Part shown: piece by piece, positions 11,018-24,689 of the stretch | Layout: each line of letters begins with the position of its first letter | Numbering within the stretch: position 1 is the first letter of the stretch | Source of the DNA: Welwitschia mirabilis | Lineage: Eukaryota; Gnetophyta; Gnetopsida; Welwitschiales | Direction of reading: 5' to 3' | DNA: 64,000 bases | Assembly: GCA_051453625.1 (NCBI GenBank) | Contig: JBOZIK010000001.1 | Span: 35,193,982 to 35,257,981 of the forward strand | Notes under the pieces: model-generated | Databases searched by the model: none | What the model was told of the DNA's origin: nothing | What the model saw: only the letters and a program-made list of their open reading frames with translations | Program-made: the position numbers and the translations under genes

Positions 11018-14000
11018 GATGGAAATACATTATCTGATGTAGATGCATTAATATAAGATTTTAAGATAGTAAGCCACCACCTGTGGTAGGAATCCTTTAG
11101 AAATGCATTCTTTCATGTTGTATGATCATTTAATTGTGTATTCTTTAGTCATGCCTCTTATAAAAGATATATTTTTAATTTAATACTAAATATCAGCTTT
11201 TTTTAAGTATTTACCTTTTCTTCTAATTTTTTAACTAATTATATTTACTAATATCATTAAAAAAGTTTGAGAATTGAAAAAAACTTTAGGAGTAAGAATC
11301 TTAAGCAAAATTTTATCATAGAAAAACGTTTGTAAGTGTGTGATAAATTCACTTATTTATACACAATCATAAATGTAAGTTTTTAGAGATTAAATTTAAG
11401 ATTCTCAAGATGAAGATTAAGATGAGATAAATGATGTCTTAATTTTAAAAAATTAAAAAACCAAAAAATTGGAGAGAAAGAAAAAGGAAAAGGAAAAGGA
11501 AAAGGAAAGCTGAAAAAATATCAAGTATATCTCGTATATTTATACTACTGATAACAATTAATTCAAATTAAAAATAAATTAGGCTAAGTAGATAAAGTAT
11601 TATGGATCATATTTTGTTAATTAAGATTTACTTCCTAATGGTTATGTAGGTTTTTAAACCTCAAATGAATGCAAATCAAATAGTTTAAATCTCATAAATC
11701 AAATAGTTTAAATCTCATACTACTTCAAAAATATGTAGTTCTATAAACTCCAAAAACTAAATATTGAAATCTAATGGATTTTGAATGTCTAAACTTAGTG
11801 AAAGAGCTTCAAGTGGAATAGTGACTAATAAAAGAGGGCATATACATCTTTATTTTTACTTTTCTAATTTAACTTTTCAAGGATAATAGGTGATTAATAA
11901 GAATTTAAGATAACTCTGACATAAATGTTAATTTTATCTTAAAGCAAAATTTGAATTAGAAAAATGATACAGTAAATTATCTTAGTAACTAAGTCAAATT
12001 GATATCGAGGTAAAACCTATGGAATAGTAATCATCCAACACCTATATTAGTTTAAAGTTCATAAAATAAAGTCTATCAAATGTAGATAAATTTTAACATT
12101 TAATTTATGTTGATGAAATTCTAGCATCTTCTAATATTCTAGTAATAGAGGAATGTCATTATAAGATGGTGAAAATGTTTCATAATAACAAGAAATTATA
12201 GAGATATTTAAATTATTATTTATTAAAAATTTAATTCTAGAGTTCATATATCTGCTAAATAAAAAGAAAAAAAATCTTGAAATGGAGTAGGATGAGGTCT
12301 GGGAAATCATGATTGAATTTTTTAAAATTAAGAAAATTCTAAATAAATACTATAAAAAAATACTATATTATGTGGATTATTTATATGATAGATTAAAGGT
12401 TATGAATTTTAATAAGCTAAGCCAAATCCTAATTAATATTGATAAGTAGTATCATGCTTATACATAAAGAAACATTAATGTTGGTACTATAGGAAATAAT
12501 AAAACTAAAATAGTCGTAGAAGAAAATAATATTAAATAAGCACCAATAAAAAGTAGTATAAAGGTCAACAAAGTATTAGCGATGAAAATATGATTATGCT
12601 TGTATCCTATTATTGATACATGATAATGTATGATCATCTTGGGATATAAATCGTCTAACGTTACACCTTAATTTTTACCAGTAAAATATTAGAACTTTCA
12701 TTTGCAATATAGTCAAAATGTCCTTCTTTTTCAAGGATAAATGTAGTACAGAATCAGTAAAGTAATACATCCCTATTGTAGCAAATATTCAAAGCCAATT
12801 TCAAGATAAGAGTACAAAGAAAATTTTTCTAAATTAATATATAATAGTTTAAAATGAATCATAGAACTTAAATACTAACATGAACATTTAACTAAGACAA
12901 GAGACTTTCATTTAATGATATCTTATAGTTTTCCATATTAAATCCTAGTTAAGTTAAGTTTTAATGAAGATCAAATTATGATAACATTATTGCATTCACC
13001 ACATAAGTGATGTTGTGATCCTCAAGTTAATGTTAAATCATTATATCTTCTTCACAAGAATGAAAAGTAAGAAACTTATCTTAAAGAGAATCAAATGCAA
13101 TTACACGAAGAAACTAGAAAATGAACAAGAAATATTGATTTAATAAATATAATAAACTTTATAATATGTGACTTCACTTCAAGCATTAAAAGTATGAAAA
13201 GGGTCACAACTTAAAATTAAGAAATGAAAATAATAATCTTTATTATAAAACTAGAATAAAGTAGTACATCAAAGAAGGAAAACTTAATCTGAAATGTAAA
13301 ACATCATGTTAGCCTCAAGGTTAGAATATTCCCAGAAGGAGAAGAAATTAGAAAGTACACATGACAAAAAGCTCCATCTTTAAACCATCTTTACTCCTCT
13401 AGTATAGAATTCCATGGAATGATATTCTTACAAAGTGAGGTGGTATGATATTTTTATATTGAAAATTGGGATCGTGGTAATTGAGGTTTTGTCTTTTAGT
13501 GTTTATCATTTCATGATGGAATATTAAAATCTTGTAACTAAATTGATCCAAATGTAAAATAACATAAATTATCATAATGAACTCAATACATGGGTTTCAG
13601 AGTAGGATTCATCCACCAACCAACATCATTGCCACATGTTACCAATGTCACTAGTGTTTTACATAAAATTAGATACATCTTATAACATATGATCCAAAAC
13701 ATTGCTAAAGACCTAAAATAGTCATAGGGTAAAGCATAAAGTTAGATATAGAATTAAAAATAGCATAAGATATGTTATTATGATTAAAATAGTGAAATTA
13801 ATGCAACCTAGCCTAAAATACTCAAAGTAAATAACATTTTATACATGCTAACACACTCCCAAAGTAAGCTTTTACTAGTTCCTTAGCCAAACGTTCTATA
13901 AAGATGATTATCATAGAAAATTTTTATAAGTGAAAACATTAGAGCATAATGTGAAAATAAAGGAAAATTAAAATGTTTTAGTGAATTTTTTATTATTTTT

Positions 14001-14830
14001 ATTTTTATTTTATTTTTTACTCTTTTAAACTTAAGTAAAAAAGTAAGGCATTAAAAACAATTTTCTAAGTGTAAATGTCATAACCCCAAGACAAAGTTAT
14101 TATACTTAGGTTTGAAAAGATGGAGAAATAAGTGCAGAGTTTGTAATCATTAAGAGCTAGAAGAAATATTCTTCATTACATATCATGTTATTAAAAATTG
14201 CGGAATATGGAAAGAAAGATAAATGCAAAGAAATGTCAAACTAAGCTAAAATGCAAGGTGAAAAACATGTTTAAGACTGAAAATCAGGTGAAATATATAT
14301 TATAAGACTTTTTAACTCTATCAATGGGTTAGATATTTCTTATTAAGTTCAATACATATATTGAAAGATCATTTTATAACAAATGCTTTTGTGCTTCCTA
14401 GTTTGTTTTTCTCATAAAGTAAAAATGTGGTTGAAATGGCAATGTGAATGGGCATGTACAAAAATGAAAATGAAAAGAAAATCTCAACCATGCAACCTAT
14501 GAATAAAAGAGACTAAGATCTAAGCTATTAGCCTTATTTAATAAAAACATTATGACTTTTAAATTTATTTAATGGATCTAAATGTCATATAAGAAAAGTC
14601 TTGATAAAATAAACTCATGCAATCTCAAGAATAGTAAAGAAATCTTAAGTACAATTATTAAAGAAGGAAAAACACAGGAGATCTTCAATTTTTACTTTTT
14701 TTTTTTTTTCGAATCTTCCTTTTACAATCATGAATGCTTCTATTTTAAGAACTTGATTTTATCAAGCATCTAATATTACAACAGTTTCTTCTAATAGTGT
14801 TAAGCATGTTGTACATGAAGCAGGTTTACA
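11016..14830. other. AT-rich stretch without recognised genes
   Basis: I find no convincing coding frame on either strand. Small features are an (AAAAGG)n run at about 11483-11509 and an exact 23-bp tandem duplication (AAATCAAATAGTTTAAATCT plus three bases) at 11673-11718. Parts may be the 3' half of the gypsy element at 9690, but no integrase motif survives. Confidence 0.6.
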
Positions 14831-14930
14831 TTACCAATAAGCATTTATAGCCCTGATGTAGATGATGAATGTTCTATAAATATATCATTAGAGTTGCATT
14901 GTCAGTAAGCATCCATAGCCTTGATGCAGT
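14831..14930. repeat. Short imperfect tandem duplication (period 68)
   Basis: ttaccaataagcatttatag at 14831 recurs as ttgtcagtaagcatccatag at 14899, each followed by (c/t)cctgatg-like sequence. Its function is unknown. Bases 14931-16876 hold no feature that I can support. Confidence 0.5.
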
Positions 14931-16876
14931 TAATTAAATCCAATAAAACTAATTGAAAAGAAAATATGCTTCTAGAGAAGAGATTTTATTTTTCTTTTGA
15001 TTATTCTTTTCTTATTCATTTTTTGATTGAGATAATCACATAAGAGGGTAACTTATTAGCCTAATAAAGAAATAATCTTTTCCCCATGAATGCTTGAAAA
15101 TAAAGGGTACCATGTGAAATTAAAAATTAGACCTTTTTATCTATTGAATTTTCCTAAATTAAATACATCAAGTAAATGCAAACCTTAACAAAATGACTTA
15201 AAACAAGAATAACTTTCCCTCAAAAAGCATAAATGCACTTAATCTTGATTAAAACCTAAAATGAAAAAAATATTAGTTATTATTAGTTACTTTTGAAGGC
15301 CATCAATAAGGATCAGTAAGTCTCATAAACTCATAAGTATATAAGAGTAGTAGATGATTAGTAAGCTTTATGGGATTAATTGAAAAGTGAATAGGTAAAT
15401 GAAAGGGCATAAGGAAATGGTTGAAAAGGTGATAACGTTTAGGGTCTTCTATGAGATAACTATCTTTAAATAACATCTTATTTCTTCTGGATTATTTTAA
15501 CCATTACAAAACTAAGCTATTCTCATAAAGGGTTGTTCAATGACATGTAAGGAGAAAAACTCACATTTATAATATTTATTAAAATCAAATGATGGCATAT
15601 CAACAAAAATATTCTCATGACAAACTTCACACATGAGTTTAAAAGCTCAAAAAAGGCATGAGAAGTGTAAACATTAGGGTTTGAACATTTAAAATTAGAA
15701 AAATTCTAACCTACTAGTTTCTTTTGCATTTTTAACAAGCAGAAGATTAAGGATCATGAAGTTCATTATCAAACCCATCAATAAAATCAACTCCATTAAG
15801 GCCCTTTGGTAGTTTCATAACATTGAATAAATTCACTCAATAGTCATACTCCCAACAAAAGGTTTCATGAGATGATTCTTATAGTTGATAAGAGAATTGA
15901 AAGTTGCCAAAAAGGCATTTTCTTAAAATAGCGGGAGCTAAATGATGTCTAGATTGTTCCATTTGTAAAACAATAAAATCTAAATGGAAGTAGCTATAAC
16001 ATTTGTGTTTCACATACATAGTCATAATACAATAGTTTCATCAAATTCTAATATTTCTTATTTATAAGTTGATACCAACATGTGGTATTACTAGTTTCTC
16101 AAGGCCCATGTAGTTATTGAAAGGTAGTATTAACCAAGATCACATACATGCCATGGATTTTCAAGTTGTTTTCCAAAAATACAATGCACTAACTAAATGT
16201 AAAATAATAATGTGAAGAACCACATCATACTTTTTAAGTTGACTATTGATAAGCATAGCCAAGGTTTAACAGTAGCAGAAGACTACACCCTTATGAATAA
16301 TCATCCAAATAATTTATGTTTAGATCATAAGCTAAGCAAATCTTAACTACTTTGAAGTGATACAACATTCATAGGTTTGATATTCACTTCTTAATTCATA
16401 TTTCTTAAGCATCTTCTAAATGATTGTTACTTCAATTCTCCTTTCTTTCATTGTTTTAATAAGCTTTCCTAACATCTTTGAACTTTTCACATTAAAGAAT
16501 CACCCTTAATTTTACATGTGCTCTTAAAGTGACTATCATGTCACATGTCATCCCCTTAACCTAATACATGACAATACTTTTAATGATCCTTTAAATCAAG
16601 CTAATGGCCTATGATCATCACCTTGAACGCTTTAGAAAATCATAAAAGCACTAGAAATTTGATCACCTATATATCAAGAAATCATCTGAAACACCAAATT
16701 TTAGTAGACTTTCTCATTAGGCCTTCTCCAATCTCAATTTTAACCAATCTAGAAAATTTATCACTTCCACTAGATTCTTAACATATCATACTTCTTGAAT
16801 TCATATTTTTCTATGGATAATGAATTTGATTTAATCAAAATTTTAAGGACTCGCTACTCTCAAGTAAGTACTTTGA

Positions 16877-17155
16877 AAATTCATTAACATAGTCATTGTT
16901 TTCATAACAATTATGTTAGACATCATAATGTACATCACCAATATGATATACCTCTAAATCATAGTCTAATACACTCTTATAAAATCTCTCATTCCATTTC
17001 TTATCCCAACAACATTGGAGATAATAACTGTGTATAAAACTCTTTGCCTTTTTATATGGTCATGCCTTTTGTCTTCCACATAACACTAGGCGTGAAATAT
17101 ATGTTGTGGTATATGTTTTTCCAATGACATAAGGGATGACACCATGATAGAATTC
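16877..17155 (-). pseudogene. Unrecognised coding-like remnant
   Basis: One minus-strand frame stays readable for about 93 codons with only two stops. It begins EFYHGVIPYVIGKTYTTTYI and later contains CGRQKA, SFIHSYYLQCCWDKKWNERF and LEVYHIGDVHYDV. The composition, with Trp, Cys, His and Tyr-rich segments, looks like a real protein rather than random AT-rich translation. I do not recognise the family. It could be a decayed transposon protein. No start codon, splice sites or neighbouring domains help to identify it. Confidence 0.35.
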
Positions 17156-17855
17156 TTTTATAAGTATATTTCTCCCTCATCTCTTATTAAAATCTAATGC
17201 AGTCTACGTTCTTTGATCCCTTTCAAGTGCCACAACCATCCTTTACCTAAAGAATTATTCTTTGTTATAAATTAATTACATTTAAGCATAATGAAGTAAT
17301 TATGACACTTTTGCTATTGTTTTAATTCCGAATTTTATTCATATATTTTATTTTAAGTTGCATCTAATAGTTTCTCTCCAAGCCCACTTATTTTTCTGAT
17401 TAATGTATGCTTAAAAACTTATGAAATTAAATTTAGTTCATTAGATTGATAATTATGAGTATTTTTTCTTAAAATTCCATCTATTTCATTCTTTTCGAAT
17501 TTTGTACTCATTACACACTCAATTTTGATAGTTTTCAACATGTTAGGTAGTAAAACAATCCTGATTTCAATACCTACACTTTGGTTCTTATAAGAGAACA
17601 TTTGATTACTTAAAGAATAAGTTATGAACATCTTCACATGTTCTTTCTATATGGCATATATGTATATTATGTTTCTATTAATGTAATGCTATAGGAGCAT
17701 TACCCTCATGAAATTGAACATGCTCTACTATTGATTGGGTAGCAAAATAATGAGAACATAAGACACTCTTACAGGAATGAAGGAACAGCCTTGCCTCCAT
17801 TATTTATCAGAGGAAGATGCATTTTAGAGATTACATATAAAGACTTAAATCTAAT

Positions 17856-18590
17856 TTGGATTATGCAGTAGAAGAACTTAGTATTCATGATTGGTTATTA
17901 CATGCTTATGTCTCCTACTTTGAGATTGAGATCATCCAGTTCTATCAGATCTTTGAGAGCATCATAGCTACTAGGGATGATGGATCACGTTATGAGAAGA
18001 TCAGAACTACAGTGGGGGGCCATCATATTTATATTATGTCACAACATATTATAGTAGTAACAAGACTTCCCAAATATTAAGAGAGGGTGGATCTTGATAG
18101 AGGTAATTTAGATAAATAGTCCTATGTGGTCTTGCTAGAGTTACCATGCCATGCAAGGGATGATCAATAAGGGATATTTATGATCTATTTTGCCTTCTTA
18201 CTACCACATCCTTCATTAAGCCATAATTCATAACATATCTCTAGTATGACATGATTCACATGATATGATTTCCAACCTTCAGATTTTATCCCTCATTCAT
18301 CAGAAAGAGAAGATGGACTTGCCCACTTTTATTTAGCATCAACTTAAATGGATGAGCATCCAATGTTGTTTCTCCATTATTTCATATCCTTGTTTGTTAA
18401 ATGCCTTATTCAAATGGTTTAAGATCCCTATTCTAGTAGATACTTCTCATTTAGTTCATATTTTAGTAGATGATACATACTTTAGGAGATTATGGATAAA
18501 GATTCTAGGTTTGACACCACTAGCTTCTAGTGAGATTCTTATAGCACAGCCACCCCTGCCTCCTTCTGCACACCCTCATATAGTTTGAGG
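17856..18590 (+). pseudogene. Accessory 3' ORF remnant of an LTR retrotransposon (copy C)
   Basis: Two open pieces (17856-18080 and 18352-18588) lie on the plus strand. The second contains ISYPCLLNALFKWFKIPI. This corresponds in position and wording to LSYPCFLLALIRRFGIPE in the 3' ORF of copy B (minus strand near 57060) and to the matching segment of copy A (about 29200). The same block ('YP.LL..L....GI') occurs in the plant-specific 'putative plant transposon protein' domain carried by many plant retroelements. About 650 bp downstream a sequence like the polypurine-LTR junction of copies A and B appears (19244). I infer this is the 3' end of a third, older copy. Confidence 0.5.
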
Positions 18591-19243
18591 TGTCATACTT
18601 AAGTAGCTTATTATAGTATTGGGAGGTATAAAGTAGAGGTTATCTTCTCACATTGCTAACTTACATGCTTATTATACCACATGATTTGATCAATAAGATG
18701 CATGTATTCAAGCTATGGACAAGCAAAGTAGAGCTATTTTAGAGAGGCTAATAGATGTACAATAGGATACTTCACTGGTTATTCATGAAGTGACCTATGT
18801 TCATCATGATGCCACTACATGTAGCCTAAATTAGCATATCTCTCATTACTTCCTAAATATAAAAAAGCCTATCATTCAGCCACATGTGGAGTTAAGTAGT
18901 AAGAGATATGATCATATGAAGATTAAGTTCTCCTCCTCTCCACATAGAGATCCATGATATCTCTTACAGTTTTATCCTATAAGCTATACATAGATTATGA
19001 CTCTTTCAGCTTGTTGTATTACTGTGCATTATTCATAAACTAGTAGTAAATACTTATATTAAACTAATTGATCATTTTTGTAATGACTTTTTATCTTAGT
19101 TATCAGTATGCTTAGACATGTATTTTTCTCAATGGTTTTATTATGATAGATTTGAGACCACCTTTCCCTAGTTGAATTAGCATCACAAAGTCCTGTTTCT
19201 CTTTGTTTATTAAGGGACTAACAAAATGCTAGATGAAAGGCTA

Positions 19244-19700
19244 TGTTATGATACTAATTTATCACATATTGATAATGTAATTAGTGATAGTTTATAGGGG
19301 ATAGGAACTTAATTCAATCATTTTTAAGAACTATATTATAAAGTAATAGAATGACTTAATTGTAAGACTAAACACTCTATTTTGGATTACAACAACATGA
19401 ATCTCAACTATGACAAATTTGGACTAAAGTTAAAGGCAAATAACTTAAAAAATCAGCTATTATCCCACATGTCATCTCCATAATGTTGGTCATGATACTA
19501 CTTTAAAAGGAAATGGAGTTTTTGGCATGGCATTACTGACATGGTGATTTGACATGATAATCAAGATTATTATCATGTCACCTGCCATCTACATGATATA
19601 GACCATAATACTACAGTAAAAATTCAAATTTAAATTCTAATGGCATCATGACCTAGCAACTTGTGATTGGATATGAAGGCATGTCATGCCAATGGTGATC
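19244..19700 (+). mobile_element. Putative LTR start of copy C
   Basis: The junction tttattaaggg...gaaaggcta followed by TGTTATGATACTAATT matches the junctions of copy B (tttattaggg...aaggcta, TGTTGCGCTACCAACT) and copy A (gtggggagcta, TGTTGCACTACCAAAT). Homology to those LTRs fades after about 20 bases. The body contains an imperfect tandem duplication with a period of about 113 (gtcatctcc...catgatactact at 19471 and its variant at 19583). The right end is not visible. Confidence 0.4.
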
Positions 19701-20784
19701 ACCATGATAATAGTGAACATAACAGATTAATCATTTCTTCTTAATTAAGTTAATTATAATCTAGTTTTCATCTAATGATCTATCTTTGTCTATACTAATC
19801 TTCTAAGACCTTAACAACCCTAGAATAAACATAAAAACCTGCTATGAGCCTCATTTCATCATCTTTTAACATTGAATAAATGATGATAAGTGCATTCAAA
19901 TGTATCCATTTTAGCATTAAGAGAGATAATTCTTGATGTTAGATTATGCATCTATTGTTGATAAGTTACTACCCTACTGAGGTATTTTATAAGATATTTG
20001 AAAATTAAATAAATGTCTTAGTTTTACACATTTATTCTTATATCTCTTATGGCTTGTGTTTTATTTGATTAATACTTTTGATAGATTAATTTTAATTGAA
20101 TACAAGTCAAAAGAGCTGAATTTAGGTGATAACAACTTAGAAATTGGTTATCATAGGCTTACATTCATTGTTCCTTATGCATTTTACATTCCATCATTAG
20201 ATAATCACATTGTTATTTCCTTTTTACATAATAAAGTATAAAATGATTAAAAGAGATATTTATGAAGGATTCTGATGATTATTATTTCTAAATCATGTAC
20301 TTGATTTAGTATGTTAACTTATGCTATCAAGTGTATGGCATTCATTGGTTAAATTATCTTATACTAAGCCTAAATATAACTAGATTATTTTTAAAAGTAA
20401 TTCCTTTTGAAGTGCAACCTAGGTTATCAATATGCATTCACTTAGAAAGAATTAGTAGATTATTTCTATAGTGGACTTAATAGCTAAATAAAATAACTTG
20501 TATATTTTTTATGTAGAGTAAATTTGATAAATCTCATACTAGAAAATGCATGAAGATTATTGGAAAAACTAGTAGAAGTACATCAAACATGGCCTAAATC
20601 AACACCTAAATAAAATAATACTATAGACCAAATTAAATAAGTAAAACAAGAAAAGGAGGAAGTGGTAGGGAAAAAAGGGGAAAAAACCAATAAATGTCAT
20701 TAAGGTTTCATAATAATAATAGAAAACTACACTCAAATGATCTTAAACACAAAAGTAGTAACTAAAAAGAGGATGGTTCTAACA

Positions 20785-20826
20785 TGTTATTTGTGTGAAG
20801 ACAACTATCATGTAACTAAAGAGTAT
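20785..20826 (+). pseudogene. Gag zinc knuckle with mutated last ligand (copy A)
   Basis: The frame reads CYLCEDNYHVTKEYP, a CX2CX4HX4C knuckle in which the last Cys has become Tyr (TGT to TAT). It lies at the expected place between gag and protease. The knuckle would not bind zinc normally. Confidence 0.7.
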
Positions 20827-21120
20827 CCTTTATTACCTACTTACAAAGAAAAGATTTATGAAGTGCTGTATACATTCAACCAAAAGTCTTCAAACGTTAG
20901 AGATTAAAACCAAAATCAAAACTAATTTCAACTTAGAATGAATAGAAAATCAAATTTTTAATCTTTTGAGAATAAATTTAAGAACTTTTAAGTAAATCAT
21001 GCAACTTTTTAACCATTTAGAAATAAATTTAAAAGTTATAAACTTTAAACAAATAACTCAAACATCCAACTAAGTAACTCAAGTTATCAAGTAATCACAT
21101 CAAATTCATAAAACCAAAAT

Positions 21121-21210
21121 GATCCACTTAGAAATTCCATTGATGAATTAAGGAAATCTTAAGAGAAGACAAATTCAAACATTGAAAATCTTGTGAGTGT
21201 TATTTAAAAA
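21121..21210 (+). pseudogene. Gag C-terminal segment (copy A)
   Basis: DPLRNSIDELRKS followed by a stop and EKTNSNIENLVSV. This is nearly identical to DPLRNSIEELRKTQEKT and NIENLVSL in copy B (63735-63812, minus). The segment is a helical gag tail typical of Athila-like polyproteins. Confidence 0.75.
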
Positions 21211-21761
21211 CCTATTCTTGCAAATCAAATACCACAAGGATCACTTTCAATACAATATTTATCTTATCTTGATAAACTAACATAAGATTATAAGGTTCTG
21301 ATAAGAATTGGAAATGATACAATACCACTTACCCATGAGGCTTTAACATCCTAAAATGATAAGAATGATGAAGAAGAAGAGGATACCAAAATCTTAGAAA
21401 ATCATAATTTTTCTTCTCCTTTAACTAATAAGCTTAATAAGAAAAATTCTTCTCAAGATAAATTTAAGAAACTTACTACCCCTTGGCTTAATATATTAAA
21501 TACCAATCCTACCTTTGATGAGTAACTTAAAGACTTAATGCAAAATGTGAGCATAGATTTATCATTTTGGAAACTTTAATAAGAAAATTCTAAATATTCT
21601 AAGTTTTGAAAAAAATCTAATTAAGAGGAAATTAAAATAAAATATTCCTAGTAAAGTCTTCTTAGTCTAATATATAACCAAGTTAGTTTTACAAAAATGT
21701 TTAAAATTAAGGATTCATGTGCAGCAACAGTTAGTATCAATTTAGAAGGAAATAAAAAATA

Positions 21762-22683
21762 AAGAAAGCCTTACTTGATATAGGATCTAGTGTTAACATT
21801 ATTCCTTTATACATTTGTCAACAACTTGGTTTAAAAAGCCAAATTAAGCCTACACAAGTTGTCTTAGACTTAATAAATACATTAGTGAAGAAATATTTAA
21901 GAGTAATAAAAGATTTGGTGATTCAAATTTAGGAAGCATCCTNNNNNNNNNNNNNNNNNNNNNNNNNNNNNNNNNNNNNNNNNNNNNNNNNNNNNNNNNN
22001 NNNNNNNNNNNNNNNNNNNNNNNNNNNNNNNNNNNNNNNNNNNNNNNNNNNNNNNNNNNNNNNNNNNNNNNNNNNNNNNNNNNNNNNNNNNNNNNNNNNN
22101 NNNNNNNNNNNNNNNNNNNNNNNNNNNNNNNNNNNNNNNNNNNNNNNNNNNNNNNNNNNNNNNNNNNNNNNNNNNNNNNNNNNNNNNNNNNNNNNNNNNN
22201 NNNNNNNNNNNNNNNNNNNNNNNNNNNNNNNNNNNNNNNNNNNNNNNNNNNNNNNNNNNNNNNNNNNNNNNNNNNNNNNNNNNNNNNNNNNNNNNNNNNN
22301 NNNNNNNNNNNNNNNNNNNNNNNNNNNNNNNNNNNNNNNNNNNNNNNNNNNNNNNNNNNNNNNNNNNNNNNNNNNNNNNNNNNNNNNNNNNNNNNTAATA
22401 AAAGATTTCGTGATTCAAATTGAAGAAGCATTCTATCCAATAGATGTGGTTGTGATTGAAGTTGAGCATAATGAAGGTTATCCACTAGTTTTAAATAGAG
22501 CATTTTGTATAACATCCCATTGTATTATTGATACTAGAACTATAATGATGAAATGTCACTTAGGAAATAAAAAGTTTACCTTTAGAGTTTTTGATGTTAC
22601 TAAAAAAGACATAGGTGATGAGTTGAATATTAAAGGAGAAATTAATCCAATTCTATTTTTACAACATTGTCCACTTGAAGAAT
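21762..22683 (+). pseudogene. Retroelement aspartic protease and adjoining segment (copy A)
   Basis: KALLDIGSSVNIIPLYICQQ is the active-site region. Athila/Tat elements have D-L-G-A-S here; this copy has D-I-G-S-S. A 453-N gap (21943-22395) follows. The segment after the gap is open for 91 codons from 22410 and contains FYPIDVVVIEVEHNEGYPL, then a region ending HCPLEE. Copy B has the same segment (62346-63060). The sequences immediately left and right of the gap are near duplicates (aaagatttggtgattcaaat and aaagatttcgtgattcaaat), so the real gap may be much smaller than the N run or absent. Bases 22690-23170 are a degenerate linker. Confidence 0.75.
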
Positions 22684-23199
22684 AATGATTAATACTTCAT
22701 GAGCCTACCTTGTTTGATGGTCCACTTAAAGTAAAAAACTTGAAATATTTCAATGATGATTATCTTAACTATGAATTTTTAGGAACTAACTATTTTGATT
22801 AAGAAACTAAAGAAACTTAAATTGCAATTTGTAAAAACGTATAACATATAAAAACAACTAAGATTTCATATTTTAAGGAAGGTCATCTACCCCAATCATC
22901 TAGATGAGAGTCCAAGACAGTAGTCAACTTTGATAAAAATTTCATAAAACTTGAAAATTTAAAATTAAATATAAAACCTTTACCTAGTGAATCAAAATAT
23001 ATCTTTCTGTGTGATGATTATAATAAACTTTTAATAATAAATAAGAATATTTCCCTCAACAAGAATTGATTTTAATCTCATTTCTAAATTCTGAGGTTAA
23101 TGCATTTTACTTGGTCCTAGAAAGATTTAATAGTCATTCCTATTTCCATTATTCAACATAAAACCTATCTTGAGGATAATGCAAAACCTCTTAGCTAAC

Positions 23200-24430
23200 C
23201 CCAACATACATAAAATATAGCCCTTAAACAAGTCATATAAGATGAAATTATTAAATTAGTGGATGTTAGAATTATTTATGTCATATCCAATAGTGAGTGG
23301 ATTAGCCCTTTAATGATAGTCCCTAAGAAAGGTAAAAAATGAATAATATGTATTAATTTTAGAAAATTAAATGAAGTAATCAAAAAAGACCATTGTCCTT
23401 TACATTTTCTTAATCAGATAATTGATAGAATCAAAGGACATGCCTTTTATTACTTTCTTGATTATATAGTGATTACAATTAGGTTTACATAACTAGTGAG
23501 GATCAAACTAAACATAACTTTTACTTTACCTTTTAGAACTTTTTTTTAAATGTGTGCCTTTTGAACTTTGTAATGCTCCTGGTACTTTTTAATATGCAAT
23601 GATGAGTATCTTTTCTAATATTAAAGGATTCAATAAAATTTTATGAATGACATCTCAATCTATGGTGAAAATTTCAACAAATTTTAGAAAGGTTAGAGAA
23701 AGTCCTCAATAAATGCATTAATGATGGTCTACATTTAAATTGGGAGAAGAGTTTAATTTTAGTTGATAATGAAATTCTCTTAGGTAACTACATTATAGTA
23801 AAAGAATTAGGATGAATCCTTAAAAAGTAAGTATTATTAAAAACCTAACTCCTCCAACAAATGTAAAAGAACTTCAATCTTTTCTTGGTTATTATGGTTT
23901 TTGTCATTATTTTATTTAGGATTATGCTAAAATTTATAAAGATCTTCATCCATTACTTGAAAAAGAAGTTAAATTTGAATAGAATAAATCTTGTTAGCTT
24001 GGTTTAAAAAAGTTAAAAATAAAACTTTTTCTACACCTATTGTAATGAAATCCAATTAGAATAAAGATTTCAAATTAATGTGTAGTGCTAGTAATACTAC
24101 TCTAGATGGGGTTCTTGAATGAAAATATAAAAATGATTTTAATGTTATATCCTATCATAGAAAGACTTTATCTAAAGCTTAATTGAATTATACAATTATA
24201 GAGAAAGAATATTAGTAATAATTGTTTTCCTTTATATGCTTAGGTATTCTCTTTTAAGCTCTTATATGCATGTTTATATTGATCAAGCAGTTATTAGATA
24301 CCTCATGACTAAGAAATATTCTAGTACTAGACTCATTAGATGGATCCTATTTATATAAGAATTTAATATTATAATCATTGATAAATAAGAGAAGTATAAT
24401 AGTATAGCAGATCATTTGTCACGTCTTTTT
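23200..24430 (+). pseudogene. Reverse transcriptase and RNase H (copy A)
   Basis: RT blocks visible in order: SNSEWISPLMIVPKKGKK, then ICINFRKLNEVIKKDHCPL, FLNQIIDRIKGHAFYYFLDY, and the catalytic block NFMNDISIYGENFN. In the last block the YxDD box reads FMND, so its first Asp (23646-23648) is Asn. RNase H follows with FKLMCSASNTTLDGVLE (the catalytic D of 'CDASD' is now S), SYHRKTLSKA, and the tether ADHLSRL near 24405. Stops replace Gln and Trp codons (for example KA*LNY, *EFN). The copy is dead. Confidence 0.85.
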
Positions 24431-24689
24431 TCTTTTTGATGATCTTATGATTAATGATTCTTTTCTGAATGAACAAAATTTTGTTATATGTTCTACTCAT
24501 ACTCCTTCTTGGTATGTTGACATAGTTAATTATTTTGTTATCATGAAAACACTACAACATTGAACTCATAATAAAAACAATATTTTCTCCATAGAATAGG
24601 TGATTATAAATGGGTAAAGCCACATCCTTACCATAGGTGCAAAGACTAAATCATGAGAAAATGTGTTCCTAAATGGGAAAAAATAGACA

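Noticed and set aside
17419-17637. 72-codon minus-strand frame
   Set aside because: Low-complexity AT-rich translation, no motif, no supporting context.
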